64,000 nt of DNA from Conchocele bisecta (GCA_029237695.1 CM055267.1:13667043-13731042); one strand, 5' to 3'; positions 12,318 through 24,300 are shown, counted from the first letter of the stretch. Translations and numbers: made by a program. The notes: a model not told the origin generated them from the sequence alone.

Positions 12318-14625
12318 TCCTGGTCCCACGTTTTTGATGATGCAATTCAGCAGAAGCAAATTCACCATGAAGGCGACTGGCCACTCCATATCACAACAGC
12401 AGAAGCTATGTTGCCCTACATGTTCGCGGCCAATCACCACAACTACGCTAGATATGGACTGTATTATGTTCGGTCGATGACGTGGTTGGGGCCTGAACTC
12501 GAGGATAAATTACATCAAAGGCGAACAAACCATGCATCACAATGGAAATGGGGCCTGTGGAAATGGTAATGCCAACCAAAAGGACCAATTCATTGAGGAC
12601 CACCTGGATGCAGGATAAAGGACACGGTCCACAAGGGAAGGGGGTCATTGGGAACACACCCCAAAAACGCTCACAAACAATGGCAACTTGGGTACATAGT
12701 AGGAATGCTGTGCAGACACTTACCAATGATCTACGAAGAATGACAGGCAGTTCCGATTCCGTACAGATGACGCACAAGGAGGAGGACACATTCCGTGTAC
12801 GACGAGATGCAGAAGACCGGGCCTCAATACGAACAACTCTCGAAAGTTGCATTGATCCAATGGATCCCGACTCACATGAAGCTGGAGCTCTACTGAATAT
12901 TTCGACAGGACAAATTGCAAACTCTGCAGTGAATGTTGACAGCGCCGTCGAAATCGGCAAGGAGCTGCTAACACAGTTTGAGACCACGTGGCCAGATGGA
13001 TTTTTTTATGGCAGGCTCTCCAAGCATGTTGCGACCTTCGCTTCCCAGAAAAAGCATGTTCTTGTTGGTGAACACAAAGTGTTGGATCAGGAGGCCATCT
13101 ATGCCAGAGTAATAGGTCTTCTAGTTAGCAACAGAGATATTGACTTACCACAAGTACTCGCAACCGAGCTGGCAGCATACCCACCATCCATGTTCAATGC
13201 CGATGGGAGCATGAGAGTGGCGACCGGCAAATCAATACTCAAGAAAACTCTTGCCGTAGAAGTGGCATTGAGAAGTTGGGGCTCTCCAACTGTGGTGGTC
13301 TTCGATGTCTCGGCTGTTCTCTGGACGATTGACTGGCCTGCAAAGGGCACTGTTCAGACGTTTGTTCAAGGTTTCAAAGTTTTGGTTGGACTCCAAACTC
13401 ACTAAGAGTGATGTGTATCTTGCATTTGACAGGTACCTTGACTACTCAACCAAGAGCAGCACCCGAGCAACGCGATCCACGACGTCCGCACGGGTCCACA
13501 AACTCAATCTGAAGTCACCACTTCCACCCCGTGATTCGGTGCTCAGAAGTACGCACAACAAGGTACAGATGAATCACTTGATTTGTGAACACATCCTGAC
13601 TGATAGCGATTTCCTCAGGCATGCAACACATGACCATCACCTTGTGGTGACTGGAGATGATGCAGTTTCCTATACAGGTGTTCAAGGGGCGAAAACTACC
13701 TCATGTACAACTGACTTCTAAACACGAGAGGCAGATATCATCATGACCCAGCAGGCCATTTTCCTTGGCCAGGAATTCCACAGGCCAGAGTCGCCGTCGT
13801 AGCTGATGACACAGATGTTTTCGCGTTACTGCTCCACCACTATGCATCACAGAACCTGCAGTGTCCCATGATTATGCAGTCTCCCATTCATGGCCGTACA
13901 TGTGTTGACATCCCAGCAACAGTGAAGAAGCACTCCGATATCACCTCACAGGTCCTGGCCCTTCATGCCATAAGTGGATGCGATACTGTGGCGGCCACTT
14001 ACGGAGTTGGAAAGGTAACGGCAATATCAGTGGCAAAGAAAGGACTTAAACTCGACACTGTTGTAAAGTGGATGGTGATATGAAGCAGGTTAGAACGAGG
14101 CAACCACGTTTATGGTTGCAGTTATGGTAGCAAACTCAAGTGTGACTCCATGACAGAGTGCCGCCAACGCATGTGGGCGCTGAAAACCGGAAAGAGTACT
14201 TCATATCTGCCCCAAAACTGTGCTCTCTCCCACCAACAACTCCGGCATTCGTCCAAAATGTGTTTCAGATGTCATTATCAAGTTGCACAGTGGTATGGGG
14301 CTCTAGAAGCGGATCCACCTACCCTTAACCCAGAAGAGTTTGGATGGGAGGCAGACCATGTCAATAAAGCTCTAATCTCCTCGCACTGTTGTTGGGGGAG
14401 TACCTCTAGCTCCTGAAACTGTTTCTCAAGCTCATTCGATGTGGCTGTGAGTCGGAACGAGCCTGTAAAGGCAACAACTGCGGATGCACTGGACGCCAAG
14501 TCGCATGTACCATCTTTTGTGGCTGTGGGTTAGGGCTTGACTGCCATAACCCATTCAATGACAAGCTGTCTACTGAGGATGATGATGACGAGGATGTGCC
14601 AGACGAATGTACTAATTCTGAGTAA
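12318..14625 (+). pseudogene. Nuclease-like transposon protein with Cys-rich tail (broken)
   Basis: Reading frames join across several one-base breaks into one protein of roughly 750 residues. It starts at the inner edge of the left TIR with an aromatic, His-rich segment (FAANHHNYARYG), and passes an NISTGQIANSAVNVD segment, WPAKGTVQ, a DRYLDYSTKSSTR segment, an acidic EADIIM site, DDTDVFALLLHH and HAISGCDTVAATYGVGK. It ends with a Cys-rich tail (CGC, ACKGNNCGC, CTIFCGCG) and an acidic C-terminus. The order EAD, DDTDV and GCDTV..GxGK resembles the acidic metal site and helix-hairpin-helix of PIN/FEN-type nucleases; this is my inference. I recall closely similar uncharacterised proteins in many aquatic animal genomes. 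Main frame breaks lie near 12470, 13380, 13690, 13730-13790, 14080-14200 and 14390. Confidence 0.6.
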
Positions 14626-15368
14626 TTGTAGCATAATGATAATTACACATATATACATTATCAATGCTGATGTTCTTTCAATATGCATGTTGTAACTCAT
14701 TATTGATGCAAATGTGAAAGGGTGTGTATTTCCTGAAACGTTCACAATTCACGAACACAGACATTAACTTCATGAATGAGCCATTGCATAGTGACATGTA
14801 TTGTTACAATCTCGCCATTGTGACCAGCGTAGCCGTATGTTGTTCATTATTCAGTCACCATGGCACAAATGTATTATGTTTACTGACACTACGTTAAATC
14901 TGTTTTTATCAAAAGACACATAGATCTATTAGGGGCCATGTCATTTGAAATGTGTACATGAACGTCTACATGTACTTGTATCAACACGTACATGTTTCTA
15001 CACAACTTGGTTGCGAAAACAATCACATGGTTTTCACTGGTTTCGCTTATTTGTTTCGTATATTGCATCGCAACATGTAGGCAAACACTTGTCGTTGGTT
15101 GAATGGAGATCATACATGTATTTCCTTGGCTACAAGTAGACGTACACATACACATATCAAACCACAAGGTCCCTATTTTGCCAACAATAATTGTTGGCAT
15201 CAGCTATTTTCATCAGATGACTGAATAAGATTTCAACAACTGATCATTATTATCAACGCTCTATGTCATGTATGACTTAAATAATTAAAAAATGATTTTT
15301 AAAAATTAAGCAGTCATTCTGTAGGTCATATTTGATTTTCCTGCAACACCAACACCAATATTGGTCAC

Positions 15369-15410
<42 letters not shown>

Positions 15411-15439
15411 ACCAAAAAAACCCGATATCTAGAACCAAA

Positions 15440-15686
15440 GATCACATTCCTAAGTCAATTTGTTCATAAGTTGTGTCATTTTAACATTTTGGCTGTGATC
15501 TTAGCGGCCATCTTGGGTTTTTATACATAGGACTAAGTCGAAACACATATTTGACATCAGAAACAGAATATTTGACCATGCAATCCTATGTTTAGACCCC
15601 AAGCTTACCTTCCTTAGTCAATTTGTTTTTGCATTTGGCGGCCATTTCTTTTTTTTTTTTTTTTTTTTTTTTTGGATGGCCATCTT

Positions 15687-15724
<38 letters not shown>

Positions 15725-16240
15725 GATTTTTTTATGCATTTTGGCGGCCATCTGGGATTTTTCTATACATGACTAACTCTAAACATACATTTCACATCAG
15801 AAACAGAATCCCTGACCCCGAAAACCTATGTCTAGACACCAATATCACCTTCCTACGTCAATATGTTTAGAAGTTATGCCATTAGTAGCATTTTGGCGGC
15901 CATCTTGGCGGCCATCTTGGATTTGTATATACAGGACTAACTCGAAACATACATTTCACATCAGAAACAGAATCTCTGTCCCTGAAAACCTATGTCTGGG
16001 CGCCAAGATCACCTTCCTACGTCAATTTGTTCAGAAGTTATGCCATTTCTAGTATTTTGGCGGCCATCTTGGAGGCCATCTTGGATTTGTATATACAGGA
16101 CAAATTCGAAACATACATTTCACATCAGAAACAGAATCTCTGACCCAGTAAACCTATGTTTAGACACCAGGATCACCTTCCTAAGTCAATTAGTTCAGAA
16201 CTTATGCCATTTCTAGCATTTTGGCGGCCATCTTGGCGGC
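15440..16240 (+). repeat. 164-bp tandem units derived from the TIR
   Basis: About five units each contain GCGGCCATCTTGGATTTG, a GACTAACTCGAAACATAC segment, CATCAGAAACAGAATC and ACCTTCCTACGTCAAT. The last unit merges into the right TIR, so the array grew from TIR sequence. Poly-T runs at 15650-15673 and 15691-15723 lie in the second unit. Confidence 0.75.
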
Positions 16241-16382
16241 CATCTTGGATTTTGAAAAAGCCAAGCCAGGTTGAAGTCCACACCCGGTGGATTCTGTTAC
16301 TACATGACATAGACTAATCAAAAATGCAAAGAAATGATTTTAGGAGAAAACTTCAAGGTACCCTGACTGTGCCACTGGACTA

Positions 16383-16882
16383 ATATGATGATGAAGAAAC
16401 TTGTCAAGGTCATGTTAATGGCACGTCATGTGATGATGAAGAAACTTGTCAAGGTCATGTCAATGGCAAACGTCATATGAATGATGTAAAGAAACCTTGA
16501 TCACGTCGGACATTTAAATGGCACGTCATATGATGATGAAGAAACTTGTCAATGCCATGTTAATGGCACGTCATATGATAATGAAGAAACTTGTCACGGT
16601 CATGTTAATGGCACGTCATATGATGATGAAGAAACTTGTCAATGCCATGTTAATGGCACGTCATATGATGATGAAGAAGCTTGTCAATGCCATGTTAATG
16701 GCACGTCATATGATGATGAAGAAGCTTGTCAAGGTCATGTTAATGGCACGTCATATGATGATGAAGAAGCTTGTGAAGGTCATGTTAATGGCACGTCATA
16801 TGATGATGAAGAAGCTTGTCAAGGTCATGTTAATGGCACGTCATATGATGATGAAGAAACTTGTCAAGGTCATGTTAATGGG
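16383..16882 (+). repeat. 45-bp minisatellite
   Basis: About eleven units of a 45-bp word containing GTCAAGGTCATGTTAATGGC and ACGTCATATGATGATGAAG. Because 45 is a multiple of three, one frame stays open for 123 codons; that ORF is an artefact of the period. A partial unit at 12066-12097 on the far side of the TIR element shows that the array existed before that insertion. Confidence 0.85.
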
Positions 16883-17350
16883 GGCATAAGTGTGTTCCAA
16901 ATGCTCACATGTATCAAGTAGTGTGGTATATGTGGATGAAGAAACTGGTACAAACTTTTTAACGTAAACATGGCTAAGTGTTTTCACAACCATGTGAAGG
17001 TCAAGAAGATCAAGGGGGTTCCAACTGCTCACCTGTATCAACTGTCAAAATATTGAAGTAATCAAGTAATATTAAAGTTATGTGATGATGAACAAACGTG
17101 TACAAACATTTTGACGCAAACATGTGAAGGTAAAACACGTCAATGTCATGTAAATAGCGGTATGAGTGCTTTCCATATGCTCACATGTATTACGTGTCCA
17201 AATATTGAAGCAATTAATCCGTAAATAGATATTAAAGTTATATCATGATGAACACACTTGACAAACCTTTTGACTTTGTTGACTCGGACGACGACGATGA
17301 CGACGCGGACGATGACAACGACAACGACAGAAAAAAGAAAAAACGGAGAC
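16883..17350. repeat. Degenerate continuation of the minisatellite
   Basis: Three diverged units of about 130-150 bp with GCTCACATGTATCA, AATATTGAAG and GTGATGATGAACAAAC words, followed by a GAC/GAT-rich run (17281-17325). A GCAGGTGCGACAA word at 17373 is shared with the tandem repeats at 21.9-23.6 kb. No gene. Confidence 0.5.
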
Positions 17351-17472
17351 TATAGTTGCGCCTTCTGCTAAAGCAGGTGCGACAAAGATGAAAGGGTCAG
17401 TGGAAAAGGGAAGCTCAGTCACTCTTGGATTCAGTCAGCCCACATTCCCATTGGCCCCTTCAAATGTTTTAC

Positions 17473-18164
17473 CTGGTATCCACGAGGGGCGATAATCCAC
17501 GTGTGCCAGTTTATGTCCTGGAAGTTGACGAACATTGGTCGGCGGCGGCAGAGTGACGATCTGTGTTGGCCCTTGCTCCTCTTGTAACGTCCCAAACCCT
17601 GATCAGACGTGTTTTCCATATACATGTCACTTGGTGTGCTGCCAATATGCGTCGAATACAGTTCTTGTCCAAGGTTATGTTCCGTTACTTCATGCATCAC
17701 TAACTCGTGTCTATCATGTTTACGCTCCTCTAAGATGGATTTATCATTTGAATACACGATTAAAAGAGGTTCACTAGTTTTATTTGGAAACAAGCCGATA
17801 CCAGTATCAACCGTTTCTGGCGGAAATGCCCATATGAACATATTTCGAACACGGATCTGAAGTTCAATTGCGAATTCCCTTTGCCGTAAATGCCGACTAA
17901 CAACGGAAGTGACGTTAATTGTTTTTAATTCACTACGCATACTGTAAACATTTATTGAACGAATTAATCTATACACATGTGCATTATATTCGTAAACATC
18001 CATTTTCCTGATTAAAGTAGCATACCTATTACCAGTGCCCTTAAACTCCCAAGGTAATCGGAGGTCCGCGTGTTTAACTCGCTCATGGCCTGGAATGGCG
18101 GATATATTGAAGGACAGTCCCATCCTTCTGCCCTGCCGTCGCCCAGTGCCCGTCGCCCATCTCC
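17473..18164 (-). CDS. BMP-like TGF-beta ligand, exon 2
   Basis: The exon follows a clear acceptor (TTCTGTTACAG) and ends at GGATACCAG before a GTAAAA donor. It joins exon 1 in phase 1 and adds residues 150-380. It holds the second half of the latency prodomain (FNISAIPGHERVKHADLRL and EPLLIVYSNDKS are typical prodomain strands), a furin-type site RYKR (residues 342-345), and the start of the mature domain with the family pattern C-R-R-R-P, FQDINW, WIIAPRGYQ (first knot Cys at about residue 355). The ligand would be secreted, cleaved and dimeric. The prodomain wording is closest to BMP-type ligands, but I would not name the orthologue. The remaining cysteine-knot residues (about 75-80) must lie in a later exon, not found at lower coordinates. 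The frame stays open into the intron to 17431. Confidence 0.85.
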
Positions 18165-18239
18165 CTGTAACAGAACGTACTGATTAGTTAGTTAATCATA
18201 GAACAGGATTATATGGAAGAGTCCTGGTGCCAGTGCTAC

Positions 18240-18800
18240 AATATATGTATCTCCTAATTAGGAGATACTATCTCCTAGTTAGGACTTACTATCTCATAAT
18301 TATGACTGAGAATCTCATAATTAGGAGATAAACATTTGTTAGCATTGACACAATTGACTCGAATACTAACTCCTAATTGGGAGATACTAAGTCATAATTA
18401 GTAGATAGTAACTCCTAATTAGGAGATAGTATCTCCTAATTAGAACTTACTATCTCCTAATTATGACTTAGTATCTTAATTAGGAGATACACATTTTTTA
18501 GCATTGACACATGATGGTAAGTCCTAATTAGGACATAGTAAGTCCTAATTAGGGCATACTGACTCCTAATTACGAGATAATAACTCATAATTACGAGATA
18601 ATAGTCCTAATTAGGAGATACCATCTCCTAATTAGGATATACTAACTCATAATTAGGAGGTCCTAATTAGGATATACTATCTCCTAATTAGGATATAGTC
18701 CTAGTTAGGAGATACTAACTCCTAATTAGGAGATACTATCTCATAATTAGGAGTTAGTATCTCCTAATTAGGAGATAAAATATTTTAGCATTGGCACCAG
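18240..18800. repeat. CTCCTAATTAGGAG palindrome array 2
   Basis: More than 20 copies or near copies of the 14-bp palindrome CTCCTAATTAGGAG joined by ATACTAAC-like spacers, about 75 bp upstream (in gene sense) of the exon 2 acceptor of the BMP-like gene, thus inside its intron. It ends with the linker word GCATTGGCACCAGGACGCTT, as array 1 does. Confidence 0.8.
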
Positions 18801-19236
18801 GACGCTTCCATAGGATTATAAGATGATCAATGCAGATGGTCACAAATAAAGTCCCAGTTGTAGTATTAGACCCACAGGGTACGATAATGGGGAACAGTAG
18901 CTAGTTATCTGCCGTTGAATTATATAGAAATCCGGTCCAAATTGTGTAGTTTGGGGCCTTATTGATTTTAAAAAGAGGGAATGTAGAATGATATGATGTG
19001 AAAATGAGCAATTATAGTGATTTCGACTAGTGTTGATCCAGATCATGCTACATATCTACGGAATCTGATCCGGGACTGCATTATTCGCCAGCTTCATATT
19101 TTCACACGTACTAATGTCATTATAAACAGTGTAGACGCAGATCAGACTGCATAGGTGTGCATTCTGTTCTGGGTCTACTCTGTTCCCAAACTCGATTTTT
19201 GTGCTATTCAGTAAGAAATAAACGCTGAAATACATC
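18801..19236. other. Intron sequence, no gene seen
   Basis: Intron of the BMP-like gene. Contains worn GATCCAGATCATG and GCAGATCAGACTGC words related to MITE family A, but no clear ends. Confidence 0.4.
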
Positions 19237-20665
19237 CAGGGCTGTACAAATTGGCACGCCCGACGCCCGGGACAAGTCGGTTTTAATCTCGGGCAAGTGC
19301 CTCTATGCTGGAATTTAGTCCCGGGCAAGTCACTATTTTCTGTTAGAATGTCCCGCCACAAGCCCATTTTTTGGAATCGGACTCATAAACTTAATCCCAA
19401 AACTGACCACTTTATCGATCGATAACGCCGCGGGCGTCCTGGCGATTCGCAGCTACTGTGTTACACAGTACTTGTGTATCGCAAGAAAGTGATATAGCAA
19501 TCTACAGCGACCCTGATTATATTAATTTAATCGAATTTGAAAGTAAATAGCGAATTAGCGAAAATATTCTGCGGCGATCGATGGTTATTGATTTATTTTA
19601 TGTATGTTAACGTTTTCGTCTCACTGCGTCGACAGGCCAAGCGACCTAACTTTAGAGAAATAAATGTATGTATGGGGTGGAAATGGAATTTACGGTTCTT
19701 AATTTAAATTATCGTTTCTACGCGGCATATAAACGAAAAAAAAGGGAAATTGAATGGGATGGACATACTATGAAGTATGTTTGATTCCCAAGGCGATGTT
19801 TGAACCCACAACCTCCAGATTGGAAGTCGGTGTTCTAATGCCCTAAGTGGTCACAACCCATACCTTATAAACGAAGGAAAGAAATGCTCCTAACGAGCGA
19901 CCATACGTACTTAGAATAACAGCTGACGTAACGCGCGGTAAACTGAAATGGCCTATGTGACAATTGACATTTACGTTCCAACAAGATTTTCACGGTGTGT
20001 AATCGATCGTATTTCCTCGCCATCATATGAAACCCGACTCGAGAAACACAAATTAAGTTGTGGATTTCTGAATTTGTCAATTGTTTGTACGGTCTAAGAA
20101 ATCAAACAAATGTGACAATTCTTTTTACAAAATATTAGAATCGTCTAAGGAGACAATTCTCATGTGTTGCCAAAACTTGTTTTATTAAGACATCGGACAA
20201 ATGTGAAAAGAAAACCCGAATACATTGATATTTCTTTACAAAAACATATTTTGACAACATTTGAGAATCGTCTTAGGAAACGATTCTCATGTGCTGCCAA
20301 ATCTTGGTTTTATAAAAAAATCAAAAAAATGTGAAATTCCACAAGCTAATGCGTAATTATCAATTCATCGGCTATGCGATGACGTGAGCGACTACATAGC
20401 ATGGTTTTGGTATGTTTGTTGGCACAGAATTCTAAATGTCAGTCACACTTTGCACGTGAAATTTGATTAGCGACTGATGATTGTAAACACCATCAGGTGT
20501 GCAGCTAGACCGAAAATGATATGTCGCAAATGTGCTAATTGGGGATGGGTGGGTACGGCCATATTTCTTTTTTGTTACAATCTCGCGTTTTTGCGATCTC
20601 GCCTTCCGCTTTTGGAAATACGATTTGCCCATGCATGTGTAGACAGCATGCGTGTTGGATTTGCG

Positions 20666-20956
20666 TTCTACGTACGTACATGCATATAAAGCATGCTAGT
20701 TCGAATTACATTCTACGTACGTACATGCATATAAAGCATGCTAGTTCGAATTACATTCTACGTACGTACATGCATATAAAGCATGCTAGTTCGAATTGCA
20801 TTCTACGTACGTACATGTATATAAAGCATGCTAGTTCGAATTGCATTCTACGTACGTACATGCATATAAAGCATGCTAGTTCGAATTGCATTCTACGTAC
20901 GTACATGTATATAAAGCATGCTAGTTCGAATTGCATTCTACGTACGTACATGTAAC
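20666..20956. repeat. 45-bp repeat with nested palindromes
   Basis: Six and a half copies with exact 45-bp spacing (starts 20666, 20711, 20756, 20801, 20846, 20891, 20936). Each unit has TACGTACGTA, ATGCAT (or ATGTAT), AGCATGCT and TTCGAA, so almost the whole unit is made of short palindromes. The period is a multiple of three, which creates false ORFs on both strands. Confidence 0.9.
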
Positions 20957-21007
20957 GTATGCGCAAAACTCAATTTCAACACGCATGCGTTCTACACACA
21001 CATATTA

Positions 21008-21351
21008 CAGGCCCGTAGCCAGACCTGTTTGAAGGGGGGTGGGGGGGGGGGGTCGTTTCGAAGGCCCAAGGGGCCTGAGGTATATAGGGGGGTCCGGGTC
21101 CGGTGGCATGCCCCCCCCCCCCACCCGGAAAACTTTAGCCGAAAAGCTCTACTATGGACCTTCCCCCCCCCATAGGGTGTCTGAAATGCAATTTCCTGCA
21201 TTCTCCGCAACAGCCGAGCTTCTAACTACTGACCTTCCTTATACCCGATTTTTTTTTTTCCTGAAAAATTTGACCTCGAGGCTGGGCGGGGGGGGGGGGT
21301 CGTCCGACCGCTCCGACACCCCCCCCCCCACCCCCAGGATACGGGCCTGCA
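21008..21351. repeat. MITE with CAGGCCCGTA ends and G/C tracts
   Basis: Starts ACAGGCCCGTAGCCAGACC and ends in the complement (CCAGGATACGGGCCTG), with G runs just inside the left end and C runs just inside the right end. Fragments with the same ends occur near 9075-9131. Non-coding. Confidence 0.6.
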
Positions 21352-21939
21352 TAATGACTTGAACAAACGTATTTCCAAAACGGAAGGCGACATTGTGAAA
21401 AGGCCGAAGCGAAACGCGACATCGCGGTCTCACGTTTTCGCCTCGCGATTTGGTCTCGCGTTTTCACGATCTTGTGTATAGGTCTACGATGCGATGCAGT
21501 AGCCTAACCAATAACACGTATCGAAATATGTTTTTTTTTGCTCAATAAACGTGTATTGGCAGCACATTAGAATCGTCTCCTAAGACGAGTATCATTTTTT
21601 GTCAAATTATGTTTTTGTTGTCAAGAAATATAGATGTTTGTCCACATGCGTTCTATTTCTTAATAAAAACGTAAACATGTTTTTGCAGCACATGAGAATC
21701 GTCTCCTAAGACAAATGTTTATGTGTCCTATTAGGGACATGTGACAACCTCGCGTTTTTGAGCTTTGGAGACGAAAACGAGAAATTCTATCATATTCAAT
21801 CTCGCGTTTTGCAAACACGCCGCACATGCACATGATGCATGAGCAAAACTAATCCGAATATTTAACAAGAAACGAGGCAAAGCCACGAAGGCCAGGTTTT
21901 TTCCAACGTATGCCAAAATGCTGACGATATGGCGCTTTC

Positions 21940-23660
21940 TGCAAGCGGGTGCGACAATGATGATAAACACCCATGTGAGATATAGTACACGAAAAAACTT
22001 TAAAAAAAAATTCAAAGTAATTTGACCTTGACATTGGGCACAGGGGCCGCACGGTTGGGGGGTAGAATGAAAATATGGATGATGATAAACACCCATGTGA
22101 AGTTTCAAGGTAATGGGCGAAGCAGTTGCAGAGATATAGTAACAAAAAAGTTTTAACCAAAAAACTTTAACCAGACGTACGTTAAAAAGTTAACGTTGAA
22201 AATGGCTAAGTCAATTACGTAGAAATAATAGGTGAAGGTAAAACAAGAAACGAGGCAAAGCCACGAAGGCCAGGTTTTTTCCAAGCATAGACACTTGGAT
22301 AACATAATTATACCCACTTTTTGTAGACTAGATGGCCGTGGCCTGCATGTCGCGCCTTGGGGCGAGGCATGGACACTAAAAAAATAGATATAGTAGACGG
22401 AAAAACTTTAACCAAAAAACTTTAACCGGACACACGGACGAACGAACGGACGTATGCCAAAATGCTGACGATATCGCGTTTTCCGCAAGCAGGTGTGACA
22501 ATGATGATAAACACCCCATGTGAAGTATCAAGGTATTGGTGAAGCAGTTGCAGAGTATAGTACAAAACCGAAAAAACTTTAAACAAAAAATTCAAAGTAA
22601 TTTGACCTTGACATTGGGCACAGGATCGCGCTTTCCGCAAGCAGGTGCAACAATGATGATAAACAGCCATGTGAAGTATCAAGGTATTGGGTGAAGCAGT
22701 TGCAGAGATATAGTACACAAAAAAACTTTAACAACAAAAAAATTCAAAGTAATTTGACCTTGACATTGGGCACAGGATCGCGCTTTCCGCAAGCAGGTGC
22801 GACAATGATGATAAACACCCTTGTGAAGTATCAAGGTATTGGGTGAAGCAGTTGCAGAGATATAGTACACGAAAAAACTTTAACAAAAAAATTCAAAGTA
22901 ATTTGACCTTGACATTGGGCACAGAATCGCGCTTTCCGCAAGCAGGTGCGACAATGATGATAAGCACCATGTGAAGTATCAAGGTATTGGGTGAAGCAGT
23001 TGCAGAGACATAGTACACGAAAAAACTTTAACAAAATAATTCAAAGTAATTTGACCTTGCACATTGGGCACAGGATCGCGCTTTCCGCAAGCAGGTGCGA
23101 CAATGATGATAAACACCCCAAAAAATTAGTGAAGTATCAAGGTAATTGGGTGAAGCAGTTGCAGAGAAATATAGTACACGATAAAAACTTTAACAAAAAA
23201 ATTCAAAGTAATTGACCTTGACATTGGGCACAGGATCGCGCTTTTTCCTTGCAATGCAGCGGTGCGAACAATGATGATAAACACCCATTGTGAAGTATCA
23301 AGGTATTGGGTGAAGCAGTTGCAGAGATATAGTACACGAAAAAACTTTTACAAAAAAATTCAAAGTAATTTGACCTTGACATTGGGCACAGGATCGCGCT
23401 TTCCGCAAGCAGGTGCGACAATGATGATAAACACCCATGTGAAGTATCAAGGTATTGGCTTGGGTGAAGCAGTTGCAGAGATATAGTACACAAATAAAAA
23501 AAACTTTAATTTAACAAAAAGAAAAAAAATTCAAAAGTAATTTGACCTTGACATTGGGCACAGGGGCCGCACGGTTGGGGGTTGGGGGTTTAGAATGAAA
23601 ATATGGACGATGATAAACACCCATGTGAAGTTTACAAGGTAATGGGCGAAGCAGTTGCAG
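21940..23660 (+). repeat. ~155-bp tandem array
   Basis: About ten to eleven units. Each contains TTGACCTTGACATTGGGCAC, TTCCGCAAGCAGGTGCGACA, ATGATGATAAACACCC, GGTATTGGGTGAAGCAGTTG and an A-rich ACTTTAACAAAAAAATTC joint. The first and last units carry GGCCGCACGGTTGGGGG in place of the TTCCGCAAGC word, so the array has special end units. Many one- or two-base differences lie in A runs. Confidence 0.8.
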
Positions 23661-23699
23661 AGATATAGAAAAATATAACGAAAAAGTTTTAAACCAAAA

Positions 23700-24300
23700 A
23701 AAACTCTAACCAGACGTACGTTAAAAAGTTAACGTTGAAAATGGCTAAGTCAATTACGTAGAAATAATAGGTGAAGGTAAAAAAATGGTCACATGTTGGA
23801 TAGTTGTATGTGGTAGGCACCCCTTGGTTATGAAGCTGTGAAAGTTTGGTGGTCCTAGGTGGTACAGTACCAAAGAAATGGACTTAAACACGAAAACTTA
23901 ACATTGTAAACGCGAAAACTTAACATTGAAAATGGCTAAGTCGACTGCGCATTAAAAATGGGTGAAGTTAAAAAAAAAAGTAACATGTTGGATAGTGATA
24001 TGTGATGGGTACCCCTTGATTATGAAGCTGTGAAAGTTTGGTGGTCCTAGGTGGTACAGTACCAAAGAAATGGACTTAAACACGAAAACTTAACATTGTA
24101 AACGCGAAAACTTAACATTGAAAATGGCTAAGTCGACTACGCGGAAAAAATGGGTGAAGTTGAAAAAAAAGTAACATGTTGGATAGTGATATGTGGTGGG
24201 CACCCCTTGATTATGAAGCTGTGAAAGTTTGGTGGTCCTAGGTGGTACAGTAACAAAGAAATGGACTCAAACTTAACATTGATTGTGGACGCCGCCCGCC
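23700..24300 (+). repeat. ~185-bp tandem array, three units
   Basis: Three units with AAAATGGCTAAGTC, AACATGTTGGATAG, TGAAGCTGTGAAAGTTTGGT and GGTGGTACAGTA. The last unit ends in a GCCCGCCGCCCGCC tract. A half unit also stands at 22170-22240, so the two arrays are interleaved. Confidence 0.75.

Larger units (their letters stand above)
12098..16382. mobile_element. 4.3-kb TIR element with nuclease-like gene
   Basis: Terminal inverted repeats of about 215-225 bp: 12098-12322 on the left, 16167-16382 on the right. The outermost bases read TAGTCAGGTGGCTCA and the complement of TGTGCCACTGGACTA; the inner 190 bp are nearly identical, including two consecutive AAGATGGCCGCC words. The flanks carry a 3-bp direct repeat ATA (12095-12097, 16383-16385), and both flanks are pieces of the same 45-bp minisatellite, so the element sits inside that array. 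The interior has one broken gene (12318-14625), a 41-base C run (15370-15410), long T runs, and tandem 164-bp units made of TIR sequence. No DDE transposase was seen, and a superfamily cannot be assigned. Confidence 0.8.

Noticed and set aside
12448..12987. 179-codon minus-strand ORF
   Set aside because: Antisense shadow of the nuclease-like gene, whose plus-strand frame has recognisable motifs.
16518..16889. 123-codon ORF with ARHMMMKKLV repeats
   Set aside because: Artefact of the 45-bp minisatellite period; low complexity and no other support.
20539..20966. 138- and 71-codon ORFs over the 45-bp palindrome array
   Set aside because: Again a period that is a multiple of three, open on both strands.
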